From Mesaphorura yosii (lineage: Eukaryota; Arthropoda; Collembola; Poduromorpha; Tullbergiidae), in NCBI GenBank assembly GCA_009869945.1, contig WIXG01000028.1:186001-250000 (forward strand): a DNA stretch of 64,000 nt, read 5' to 3'. This document shows, piece by piece, positions 51,501-62,213 of the stretch; position 1 is the stretch's first letter; every line of letters begins with the position of its first letter. The notes under the pieces are model-generated. The model worked only from the letters and a program-made list of their open reading frames with translations, was not told the origin of the DNA and did no database searches. The translations under genes were made by a program, and so were the position numbers.

Positions 51501-52892
51501 CGAATGATGTAAGCTTAAATTAGAGCTAATGTGCAAATTGGCAGTGCGCAAGCAAAGATAATTTGGCCGATTTGCGTTAAGATTCTCGAAATTATGCCGT
51601 GGTATTCCTCTTACAGTTTCTCTCGTTGCTTTGCATTGAAGACACACATTGCACGCACAACGCAACGCACGTTGACATTGATGAGGTGAATAAACGAATT
51701 GCAATTTTGTGGAGACAGACAGTTTGGTGACAACTCGAATTCATTTTGGCGGAGTTGATTGACAGTTTCTTGCTCCGTGCGCACGAGCTGCGGAGGGCTT
51801 CCTATTCAAGATTGAGCGTCTGTTCATGTTAATATGCTCAAGATCGCTATTTCCTTGTCGTGTGCGTTCTTAGCGTAACAACTATCAGTTTGTTTCACAG
51901 AACAATCGACTGTTGAACTTCACAGTTCATTGGGCCAATATAAACTTTGGATACCACGAATTTGTGGTGCTGTACTTCCAAGTTGTTCTTTGCTAGCCAT
52001 GGCCCGAGAAATAGAAACTCAATCGTACGACAGCACGAAGGTGCAGGTGCACGTACAAATATATGACGAGTGTAAATTGTAAATGAACATTTGCACCTGT
52101 AATTGAAACTGGAGCAGTCATCTGAATTCGAGCACAGTGGAAACCCAGTCCATGATCTGCCTCATTCAAGTGCAATGGAGACAACGACCACATAATGACA
52201 ACGAAATTGCTTCAGGCACTGATATGATAAATATAGCTATCATAATGTGGACCACGCGGAGTGTTGACCTGTCGCAATCAATAATTACATGGGGAAATTA
52301 TGAAACGAGAGTCTGACCACTGCCAGTCTGGTTAATGCAAGAGTGACATAATGCTTTACAGTCAACATGGCCTTGCTACTGATTATCAGGTTCATGACAA
52401 GACATTCATTTATTATCATCATGCAAGGCAGAAAGAAGCACGTTAACCTCGAACAAGACTGCAGCTGGACTAATTCCGGCCGCATCGTGAATGTAGGTTG
52501 ACAGAACTCGAGAAACTAAATCGCAATGTCAGTTAAAATGTTGAATGAAGATACACAACAAGGCCACAAATGCAATAATATGATTCGTATAAAAATTCTG
52601 CTAACCTTTCAGGTTGAGCGTTGCTTGTCTCTGCGCCAGCCGTGGACGTGGACGACGAAATGGATGTCTCTTTAACAATAATGTCGCCGAATCGCATCCT
52701 GACTTCCTTTTCTCCATCCACTAAAAACGTTGTGCTGATATAATTTTGTGCTTCGGAGGCGACCGGTGCGTCTTGAGACGTGTGCCAAATTCTGGTGTCA
52801 CTTTTAGTCAAGACGATGCAATGCGATAGGAGGATTGTTAATACAATCACAGAAAGACTCGGCACGTCTTTTCGTCGTGTAGCCACTCGCAT
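42516..52892 (-). CDS. Secreted group III phospholipase A2 precursor
   Basis: Calcium-dependent secreted lipase cutting the sn-2 acyl chain of phospholipids. Five minus-strand exons, all joined in phase 2: 52606-52892, 48480-48854, 48230-48412, 47604-47846 and 42516-42708; 426 residues. The first exon has a signal sequence (VPSLSVIVLTILLSHCIVL); an upstream in-frame ATG at 52928 would add 12 residues. About 190 residues of pro-region follow, then a furin-type RKKR (288-291) just before the catalytic domain. The domain shows the calcium loop WCGVG (304-308) and the active-site pair in CCRFHD (His330-Asp331). Then come CSCDERF, the GAANFVGKLFFNIVQTRC helix and a basic cysteine-rich end. The spacing after the catalytic His-Asp (HDLGC) is one residue longer than in the best-known members. 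A secreted digestive or signalling enzyme fits as well as a venom role, which nothing here indicates. Confidence 0.9.
42709..47603 (-). other. PLA2 last intron, about 4.9 kb
   Basis: It starts with a GTATGT donor after CDER and ends with TTTTACAG before the last exon. It contains a minus-strand open exon-like stretch at 45215-45482 whose acceptor is in the same phase as the real last exon, and a plus-strand 72-codon open frame with a hydrophobic start at 47229-47447. I support neither as a gene; both are described as findings. The rest shows nothing recognisable. Confidence 0.6.
48855..52605 (-). other. PLA2 first intron, about 3.75 kb
   Basis: It separates the signal-peptide exon (donor GTTAGC after codon position 2) from the second exon (acceptor TTTTCAG). 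I see only short, unmotivated open frames and no repeat or RNA gene here. The distance between the two exons is the weakest link in the PLA2 model, because the first exon was chosen by its signal peptide and matching phase. Confidence 0.5.
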
Positions 52893-52928
52893 TTCCTGTC
52901 GCACTCCGAAAACGCTATCAACTAACAT

Positions 52929-55900
52929 CAAATTAAATTGTCAATACGCGTCGACGACTAAAATCTCTTGTCGAGTTGCACTCTAGCTTAGGAATTCCGC
53001 AGGTCTCAGATTTCTGACGGGTCGCGTGTTGTTGATCCGCGTCTCCTGAACCAGGGTCACAATTTACAATCCGGCTACTCGCGTGTGACGATTTTGAACT
53101 TGTTTCTCTTGACAAAATGCATTGAGAACCTGATTAACGAAAGCCCGGTCTTGTAATTACTGCGGCACACTGGACCACTGAATCCGTGAATTGCGACAGA
53201 TGCGACTCGTGTCGAGAGACGCGTCAAATGGTTTTTGAGACCAAATGAGAATCTTGCTGTGTCTCAGCTTCCCTTTGGGTTTGGCGTCACGAGAACGAAT
53301 TCACGGCATCAACAAATGAATCACAAACTTGTAAGTAGTGAATTATTGTGGCGATCGCTAATCAGAATTATGAATTGTGGATTGCGGATGGCAGATTGCA
53401 GATTGCGACAAGCGCTTGTGTTGGTTGATGAGCGGACGGTGCTTGGGAACTGAATGAAGGCTGATGGTTTACAATCGCACGAGTACTCAGTCTTTTATTA
53501 TGTTGAGCCGGTGCGGTAACGCCAATGCCGTCAGTCTGTGGTAGTGGAAGACCGTTTGGTCTCGTGCACTGAACGACTGAACACAAACTCGACGTCAGAG
53601 CAGTGGTGTGATTCAGCCGCAACCCAACCAACCACCCCGCTGCCAATGCTCTGTTGCTTACCATTCACTGATCGTGGCATTCACTGTGGAGTTCAATTGT
53701 ATCGTGAGCTCTTTCATTGCCCGATTCTGAATTTGACTTTTGCGTTTGACAAAACCGAAGTTTTCTAAATTGGGAACCAAAACGAATCTGGAAACTTACT
53801 TAAGATGCCAGCCAGCTAAAGCCAATTGCCAGGATACGTCAATTCCCAAATGCAACATTTTATGCTCCGCGAAATGAAATTCACAAGAAGAACTGGTGTG
53901 GTTGCTTTATTAGCATTTTTATTTCGTCTGCAGCAGGTGAAATATTTTATTGCTGTTTTAGCATTATTGACACGAATGAAAGCCGACACGGTGTTATTGC
54001 CTTGCGACGTCATTTTCCGGTATCTTGACATGCTGGATACGATTCTGGAGTAACGTGCACAATTGAGTGACTGAAATTAAATTCGTTGATCAGAGTTTCG
54101 CAGATTTACAGACGTGTTTGCGCCAGTGATTGTCGGGTAGAAATTTCGCTTCCATCTTACAGGGATGTAACTCCTGAGACATTTCTGTCAGGACATTATT
54201 TTGATAAATGTGGACGAGAGAAAGCTTGAAAATCACACTGATATTCCTTAAATGCAGAAATGCAATTGTACATCCACGAGCAGCATTGAACTGTCAGCCG
54301 TTATTGCATAGAATTTCTGTGCATTTAACTTCAGCAAATCTTTATTGCACTTTTCTCTTAATAAAGGCATTTCCCATTGCAGACTTTAGATTTTGTTATA
54401 GCTTGAACTCCCACGTTCATGGACAAGAAAAGCGCAAGACATTTTTCATGCTGTTTCGCAAACGCTTTCACACTCGCCTCTGTCGGCGAAAGCAGCTTTC
54501 CCACGTCAAGCCACCAGCCAAGGGTGCCTTTGAGCTTCAGCATCCACGTAAGTTTGCCTGTATAAATGCAAGGCAGGACAATAAATGTATGTCTCATCTA
54601 CCATTTCACAAAGGGGAAGCTAAACTTGAAATTCTGGTCCAGCACGCAAATTCCGAGAATTATTGCACATCAGGGAACGATTTCAGTTTGGGCATTTGAC
54701 GATTGTGGTATTTCTAATCGATTCAATTTAATTTAATTTGATGATCGTACTTCAAAATTGGCCAAAGTGAAGGAATACCTTTCCACATCAAGTTTCTTTT
54801 TTGTGACACGCTTCCTGTCCCACTGGAATTGTAATTTCAGTGGCAACTATCATTTTTCGCTAAGTTAGTTTATTGCGAATTAAGTCTGGAAACCACTCCA
54901 AAATAAAAACATATGCGGATGACGTAAGGAAGGAAGCAAACCCCGTGCACTCTTGCTCTTGCTGCGTAATACGCAAACCTTCCAGATGTCAACCTTACGG
55001 TTGACATCATGCCCCGCGCACTGCGATTATTGATGCGAGACGAAAAAATTACAAGCTACACAAAAAAGCGCGTCACTGGTCGCTGCCACGTTTTCGGATT
55101 AAACTGTCCTTCGCTGCGCAAAACTGTCACTCAGTTACTGATTTTTCCGGCTAATATGAACTACGCGCGTGTTGTTAGTAAACCGATTGATTAAGTAATT
55201 GAATAAATCATTGCAAAATAAAACGAACTGCGAAATAAGAGCGGTCGCGTCATTTGATAAAAGTTTTTCTGGAAGTCGTGTATCGTATGTTAGTGTCATT
55301 ACGACTTGTTAACCTTAATTATAGTGAAATGACACACATTTCCCTTGACGTCTGCGTTTTGCGTGGTAATGAATGTCTTGCCCATTCATACCTCTGGATT
55401 ACAGCTGCTGTTCTGCCTTGGCAGTGAAGAACTGTCGACTCTGAGTGAATCGTGGCCTATTTCCTGAATACATCTTTTGATTTTTGCACGAGATTATTTC
55501 CGAACAAAACCTGCCACCCATGCCCCATCATGAAAGAATTGTGCAACTCTCCACTATTTGAAATGTGCCAATTTCTGATGGTCGAGATGATCTTTTAGAG
55601 AATCTTTGCTATGTACACACAGTGTCGGCGCAAACTGATGCCTCGTGCCCCTCTTATTCGTCATTTGTCTCTGTAACCCATTTCAAAGAAACGTCTCAGC
55701 TTTCACAATCACGCCACATGAAACGGAAGTCACGAGAAGAATTTCTAAAACTTGTACTGTAAGCAACAAGTTCATCATTCAATTGGTATTGGTACAATGA
55801 TTTGCTTGTGGAATGTTTTGCCGGCTTGCCGTCTCAGGATAAATGTTGCAACAAAAGTGTGGACGATAGTTCCAAACATTGGCATGGAATTCTACATCGT

Positions 55901-56244
55901 TGCTCAAGATTGTAATTAAGTTAAGGGCACGTGGTTGGTTATCCTCCTCTGGCCGTGAGGAATTGAATTCTGATGAAATATTGAGTCCCATAACTTCTGC
56001 CAGCAGGCATCGTGTCCAGGGAAGTGTTTAGAAAAGATGCAGGAAACTCACTCGTGCATGAACCCGGCGATAAGAAGCCATTTGTTTCAATTCCTGGACT
56101 TTCTTAGGCCATGGCCGGACGGAAAAGCGAAGCATGAGCGAATGCGGAAGTCAGTGAAAGCAGTGCCGAGAAGCTGCTTCTGTAGCAGAGTCCAGTGCGA
56201 ATAAAGAAACGATGCGGTTCAGTTCGTAGCGAAATGGTTTTGAT
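52929..56244. other. Intergenic or 5' region of PLA2
   Basis: No recognised gene. The longest open frame (54208-54699, +, 163 codons) has no family features, and its length is not surprising for this much sequence. A minus-strand two-exon open frame (56052-56135 joined to 55916-55996) might be a PLA2 5' exon or a small separate gene. A short perfect hairpin lies at 54985-55008. The PLA2 promoter must be somewhere in this stretch. Confidence 0.45.
54985..55008. repeat. Short perfect hairpin
   Basis: The arms GATGTCAACC and GGTTGACATC are exact reverse complements around a TTAC loop. A 10-bp stem is short enough to be chance in a window of this size. No terminator function is expected in a eukaryote. 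Confidence 0.6.
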
Positions 56245-56250
56245 TTTATT
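56245..56250 (-). terminator. Candidate distal poly(A) signal for the Yippee-like gene
   Basis: On the minus strand this reads AATAAA. It lies at the far end of an AT-rich stretch that runs from the YPEL stop codon without a recognisable gene, and I see no other canonical hexamer on this strand in between. It would give a 3' UTR of about 3.5 kb. This is an inference from position. Confidence 0.35.
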
Positions 56251-59200
56251 ATGTTCATGTAATTATTATCATTGTGAGTTTAGAGGCATCGTACACTCCA
56301 CATCGTATAAAATAAATCTATGGTTAATATTAGTATAAGTAATATTTGTGTAGCACATGAATGCATAATTCCAATAACAACGTTGACAATTGTGAGATGG
56401 TCTTGATCAGATAGTCAAGGTCGCTGAGAGGCTTTCACCGCGGTAACAACTTAGTCGTAGTCATTATTATCATTATGCTTCATAACTGCTTCTCACTGCT
56501 TAATCCCCCGTTCAATAACCGCATGCCATCGTATGTCGAGTTCAATACGATTGAAAATACAAGTTACGAGTTACGCACGTTAAAGTACAGTTAAAATATT
56601 ATACTATGCAAATATCACACACACTCCTCGCTCACAGCTTCAGTAAGGTCTTACAAATTAAACGTCTAAGCGCATGTTAAAGAGTTGAACGTATAAAATA
56701 CAAAATACGAACGTAAATAACGAGCTAAGATATTTACATTTGAACTAATGGTAAGACTACGCGGCGACTTATCCGACCGATTTTCAACCGTACTTTACTA
56801 TATCGAGAGCGAAGTGGCTTAACGAGGTACTTTCTCAATATAGAATTGATCCAACTAGCAACCAGATTTAAAATCTTGCGTAAAACAACAAAAGAGTAAA
56901 ATAATTCGTCCTCCCTTAATTAAGGCGGATACTAAATGCAGAATGAATGACGAGACGGCATGCGATTTAAAAATGTGCGAATAAAAGTTGTGGACACACG
57001 GCCAATAAAGCTATCGTATGTGTAGCAAAGCCTTGGTTTAAAGTACAATTTGTTCGAGTAAGGGAAAGTGTAACCTAGAAATGAGACCAATAGAAATCGA
57101 AACACGAGTCAAGTTCACTCACACTCCAAGACAAGACAAAAATAAACACTCGAATTCGTATCGTAGAATATTTCCACCTGCGTGGAAATACAAAAATGCA
57201 GTGTCTGGCTTTCACCACAACCAGCGGACAAGCGCAAAATGTACGTTTTATAAAGCGAAAAATAGCAATGTGATAATTACGCGTGGCTTGCGATGAATTT
57301 GCGTTTACCAGAAATTGGTTCATGCGCCTTTGACTACCAGAATACGCGAATGCGAAATTTAATCTTATTTACCACCATTTGATTCAATTGTTTTCCGCCT
57401 CCTATCGTCCTAGCCTTAGTCGGTACTGAACTTAATGCGAATACGAATATTTTCAAGTCTACAGTTTGTAGATAGCACTAAGACCCTTAGTTACCCCGAA
57501 CGCTCACTTTTCAGTTTCCTAACCCTTCTTACTCTAATATATCACACATAAAGTTTTTTAATTTCACTCTCCTGTCGAGATACCAACTCTGGCTATGTAG
57601 AATACCGTCGATTCATGGCTCTACTGCGTTAAGGTCGGTGGCGAGATGCGTGGGTCGTACCCGAGAAGGTAAAAGAATAATCGGAGGAATTTGTGAAGCA
57701 AGATCCTCAATTTCACTTTCCTTGCAGGAAATTAAAAAATATTTCTGACTTGAAAAATTAAATGGTTTCTCCTGTGATTTTTGTCCAAAACATAGTGCGT
57801 CAATTTTACAACATGCTTGCATGCGAAGATTTTAGAAGAATAACGACTACTCAGATTTAAGTATTAGCGGTTTGTACCTTTCCTCAGGATTCAGGGACAA
57901 GCGAATAGAAATTTAGATCCTAATTGCATTTTCTAGTCTATCCACAGAGAGACATTTTGTCTTGTTAGTCAGTGTTGCAAGTTGCATAAGAACTTAGCAA
58001 TTACAATTGCCTAATTTAGACGTACAATCGTGAACCCGCACGAGGGGTAAGAAAATTCCAATACGTTTCAAACCTAGTTAGCTGAAGTGAAATACACTTA
58101 CTTTGCCGGATTTAATCGCAAGACACACACGCGAGCAGAATCTCTACGGGCCAAACTATCCTAAGTTGCATACTGAAAGTGTACTCAATCACGAGTTTCG
58201 ATTTTCCGTTGGAAGAATTTAACGCGCCGTACTCGAGCAATTCCTACACTGTCAGTGATTAACACAATCAACTTTTATGAGCTCCACCCCTCGCCTCTAA
58301 TGATTAGCGTCTAAAATCACTCACAAATCTTAAGAACTTACTTTGCTGTCTTAAAATGAGAATAAAACCCAAATTTTTCTCGAGTCACAAATGCGCATGT
58401 GTTCTTGAATGCTGAACGTTCCAAACTCACACGATAACTTCAAAATGTTCTTAAACCGTCATGTCAGACAAGCAAGACCCGAGATTTCAAATAATTTCCC
58501 GAACCTTAAAATCTAAAGCAAGTGTTGAATAAATAGGCTAAAACTAAAATGTTAACAGAGGTAACTACAATTGTAACAAAGTAAAAAAGATTAGATTCTC
58601 ATCTAATAAAAACAAACTAGTACAAAAGAACGGGTTCTCTTTCATTCGCGGAGCGTAGATCAAATGCACTAGATAAATATGATACATCAACACTTCGCGT
58701 ATACGCTGCAGACAAGCGTGCCAACTTTTGTCAAAATGGTCGGTATAGAGCCTTATAAACACACGCGCGGAGCAGTGGCCGACAAACTGCGGTCGCGTAA
58801 ACGTTAAGACTTTGCAACAAGGTTTTATGGTCTTGATTCGATTGCGTTTTTAGCGAATCCATTCCGTTCAGTCGAATTCCGAGTTACGTAATTAATTATC
58901 ACAGAGGGAGTCAATCAGCACAAAGACTTAACCTCCTTGTTAGTTAACCTTGTTCTGTTCAAGTCAGTAGAATATTCAAATGAGCGTTTGCTTTGGAAAT
59001 ACGTGAAGCAAATCCGAGTCACATCTCCAATGAAATCATAGAGAAGTTAGCGCGAATGATTTCTGTCGCAGAGGAGATTAGCTTTCTCAATTGACAAGCT
59101 TCCGATGTCAGCTGATGTTTTTGCTGACCAGCACAATCTTGCAAATTGTAACCGAATACCAACCATAGCCAATGTTTGTAAGTACGTCTTAACAGCACTT

Positions 59201-59597
59201 TAACGTTGCTGCTATTCTTAAATAAGTTAAGCGAAAGCCGTTACACCTCCATTACGTCGTAACTCATACGTAAACGCGTGGATAATTCGAGTAGAAAAAT
59301 TAGCAACCTGCAGTAAGAAAGTGCGTTACGTCGTCAAATAGCAAACATCTGCGACCAGCAGGTCGAGATGTTCCGACACTAAATAGTAAAGACAGAGATC
59401 ATAGTGGCGAGAACTTCAGGACTACTAGATAACATGAGTAAGTATTTGGTTTTGGAAATGCAACTAGCTTCACTACATTTAGTGGCACAGTACACCTTTA
59501 GCCTTTTTGCTTAGATTTGTAATTGTAAACGTACAAATAGTAGAAAGATTTCTAGTGGAATCTGCAAAGATTTTGTTGTACTTGCAGGCAGCCAGGG
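56251..59597 (-). other. Probable long 3' UTR of the Yippee-like gene
   Basis: This AT-rich stretch has few open frames longer than 60 codons and no recognisable protein domain on either strand. It lies directly downstream of the YPEL coding exons in their direction. A long 3' UTR is the simplest reading, but an independent non-coding transcript or plain spacer would look the same. Confidence 0.4.
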
Positions 59598-59807
59598 TCA
59601 CCGCCACAAACGTGAGAAGAAATGCCGAAAGATGTTAAAGCATGCAAACATTGCTGGACAATTGTAGATCGCCGGAGCCTCAGCATGTTGAATTGGCTGG
59701 ATGTCTGGAATTACCCACGGATCGATGTATGAGTTGGTGTAGCTGTACGGAGAGTATGATGTGGTGCTCGGTTGGTAGCTGTTGATGTGACTGACCCTGG
59801 CCTTGTC
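59598..59807 (-). other. Open in-frame extension after the YPEL stop codon
   Basis: After the TGA (59808-59810) the same frame stays open for 69 codons to a TGA at 59598-59600. The encoded peptide begins DKARVSHINSYQ, is rich in Ser, Thr, Tyr and Pro in its first half (TTSYSPYSYTNSYIDPW), and ends in a basic aromatic stretch. It could be translated only by stop-codon readthrough. The base after the stop is G, not the strong TGA-CTA readthrough context. By chance alone an open run this long after a stop would occur a few percent of the time. Confidence 0.3.
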
Positions 59808-62023
59808 TCAATCCCATTGGTTCTCCTTAACCATGTGAGCCAGTTCTATGATGTATTTCCCCTCTTTGTACTTTTGACTAGATTCAAAGGCATGCTCCTG
59901 AAATCATTAGACAGATTATTTTGCAATCAAATTAATTCCGAACAATGCGTACGAAATTGAAAGCAACCGATTAGTGGAGCTGACTTACATATTTCCATCC
60001 GAGAGTTGTGCGACAGCATTCACAGTAGATGTCTGCAACGGCATGCAATCCAGTTAGCAGAACTCGTTCTTCTGCAGGCCCACAACCAACGTTGACACTG
60101 CGGGAGCGGAAACAGATTTAATTAGTCAACGAGGCAATAAGACGATACATATTTTAACTCGAAGTTGGAAGATAGACAATTACTTACACTGAATTAAAGA
60201 GATAAGCTCGCCCCTGACTCCCTTGAAAGGACTGAAAAATAAACAAGAAACACGGGGATTAAAATCTTTCCATTTTCCAATGTTTCTTGGACTGATGTTT
60301 ATGACGAATCGTCATGGAATTCTACGATTGATTACGGCCACTGCAGCGTGGTTTGAATAAAGTTACGTGTTATGTGGTGGACCATTACTTACCACTTTAT
60401 TTATCATTAATTCGAGCGCATGCTCTACGCTTTCACCGAGAGGATCTCGTAACTCACAAGTACTGCTAGAAGTCAGCACACAGACATAATTATGCCCGTC
60501 TGGAGTCATGTCATATCAATATTGAACCTGTCAATTTCGCCAAGATTGACGAGTAAATAGTTTTAGCGATGAAACAACATTCAAAATTGAGGTAGGAAAA
60601 ATCCTTTATTTACATAATAATTGAGCGATTTATGTGTGGCGTAGCATATTTTATAAACCGAGTACGGTTCCGCTAGACAATTTAAATTTCTTTGCATGCC
60701 TGTGGATTGAAATTCTAAAGAGTGAAACATGATCTGGGTAAGTCTTGTTATCTATTGTTATTCGCGTTCTGTCGTCTGTCGGAACTGTGTCAACTTCAAG
60801 TTCAAGATCACTAGGCTCACTTTCAACTCCAGTCTCAAGCGTCCCCACAACTCATTACAGCTTGACCCACTAAATCACCTTCCAAATTAACTGTTGCTAA
60901 AGTTGAAGGAAGCGACACGATGAATGAAAAACGTGAGCGTCATAAAAAGAATTCTCATTAGCCTCACCTTGAACCGATTCTCAACTTAATTCTTATGATC
61001 AATTACGCAATAATCAGCATGCTTGGCTGAAAATTAATGACCACAACATTACGTGAACAGTTTTCCTCAGCAGCATACAATATTGTTATTTGTTAAGTCA
61101 ACGAACAGCGGAGATTTCAAGGGAATACTTTTGAATACACGCTCACATATTCAATTATCGACGCTCGCGTCCGTGTCTCGTGTGATTGTCCACAAATTAG
61201 CATGCCGTCTGGGCTTCTTATCAAAGGATGCAATGATTTATGGCAAATTAAGGCCCCGGTAAAGTCATGGAAATGCTAAACTTGAGACATAGATTTCCAT
61301 CATAAAGACCAGTTTCCGCCAAATTTTTTTTACCCCGCGATAGTGATCAGAATCGCTCGGGGGTTTAGTTTGTTGGGACTCACAGATATCTGAAATACAA
61401 ACCTTATCGTTGGTTTCTTCTAAAATGTCCCTTTGTAGAGTTACGAGACATGAATTATTAAACATTTTCTTTCATTTTTGCACAAATGCACGAATAAGTT
61501 ATCAGCGGCTTTGATCACTTGAAGCTTGTTGGAGATCCATTGTTTCAGAAAGTATGAATATCAATCAAGCCAGATGGAATTACTACAGATTTTCGAACAG
61601 ATTTCACATGTTTTGGTAATTTTTGTGTCTGATCGCGTGTCACATGTTTCATTTCAACTTGTCGAGGAAAGTAAGTCCAGATTATTGTCGCCCAAATAAA
61701 GTCCAATAAGCTTAAACAAGCCTAATCTCCAAATAATGCTGGCTATTACTGAGGCAGGAGATAGCTGATAGCTTTGGCACAAAGTAGTTTTGTAAAGGAT
61801 TCCCTACCTAAGTGCATTTCTAGTTTTCCTGACAGCCCCGTTAATTGCACACAAATAAAGACCACGTTCAGTCTCAACAAAGGCATCCCAAAACGCGTGC
61901 AACGGAAAGAGCAATAATCACCTTAGAGATGAGTTCATCGTGGTTAGCAAGATGAGCCCTGCAGTGCACGCAAGAGTAGAATCTGTGACAATTTGCGAGA
62001 TACGCCTGAAACGTCTTCACCAT
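59808..62023 (-). CDS. Ypel: Yippee-like zinc-binding protein (YPEL1-4 / CG15309 type)
   Basis: Very conserved small protein found at the nucleus, centrosome and spindle in animals; its biochemical role is unsettled. Four coding exons on the minus strand, 61922-62023, 60188-60231, 59989-60097 and 59808-59897, give 114 residues, the family's normal length. The sequence shows [85 protein letters not shown] and a final [12 protein letters not shown]. The zinc ligands are Cys18-x2-Cys21 and Cys74-x2-Cys77, separated by the 52 residues that define the family. The start at 62023 is supported because the frame runs upstream across a 5' UTR splice to a TGA without any other ATG. Intron 1 is 1.7 kb; the others are about 90 bp. 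Confidence 0.97.
60232..61921 (-). other. YPEL intron 1 with possible cryptic terminal exon
   Basis: The intron starts with GTGATT after ISK and ends at a CTGAAAATTT-side acceptor (TTTTTCAG on the minus strand). Inside it, at 60890-60605, the minus strand has an acceptor-like TTTAGCAACAG, an open frame ending at TAA 60651-60653, and an AATAAA at 60605-60610, 41 bases beyond that stop. This layout resembles a polyadenylated last exon and is discussed as a finding. Nothing else in the intron is recognisable. Confidence 0.4.
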
Positions 62024-62213
62024 TGTACCACCGTCTCTTGAGTAAACCTCACCCGTGGAAGGGTGGCGTAAATGTCCCACTGCCGCCAGTTCTGTAGACA
62101 CATAAAGTAAATTGCGTCACATTAGCATTACGTACTTGAAAACACTTTCAAGAGTAAGATGCAACTAATAATTGGAACTTACCGTAAGAATACACTGGAC
62201 TATGCCAGTGTAT
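62024..62213 (-). promoter_or_regulatory. YPEL 5' UTR with a 91-bp intron and hairpin at the donor
   Basis: The coding exon extends upstream to an acceptor (TGTCTACAG, boundary 62091/62092). A strong GTAAGT donor lies at 62177-62182, so the intron is 62092-62182 and a further 5' UTR exon starts at 62183. Immediately inside that exon, arms ATACACTGG (62190-62198) and CCAGTGTAT (62205-62213) form a 9-bp stem around a 6-base loop, seven bases from the donor. Such a stem could influence splice-site use. The transcription start itself is not located. Confidence 0.55.

Noticed and set aside
54208..54699. 163-codon open frame on the plus strand
   Set aside because: The longest unexplained frame, but no motif, signal peptide or splice context. 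About one such frame is expected by chance in 64 kb on six frames.
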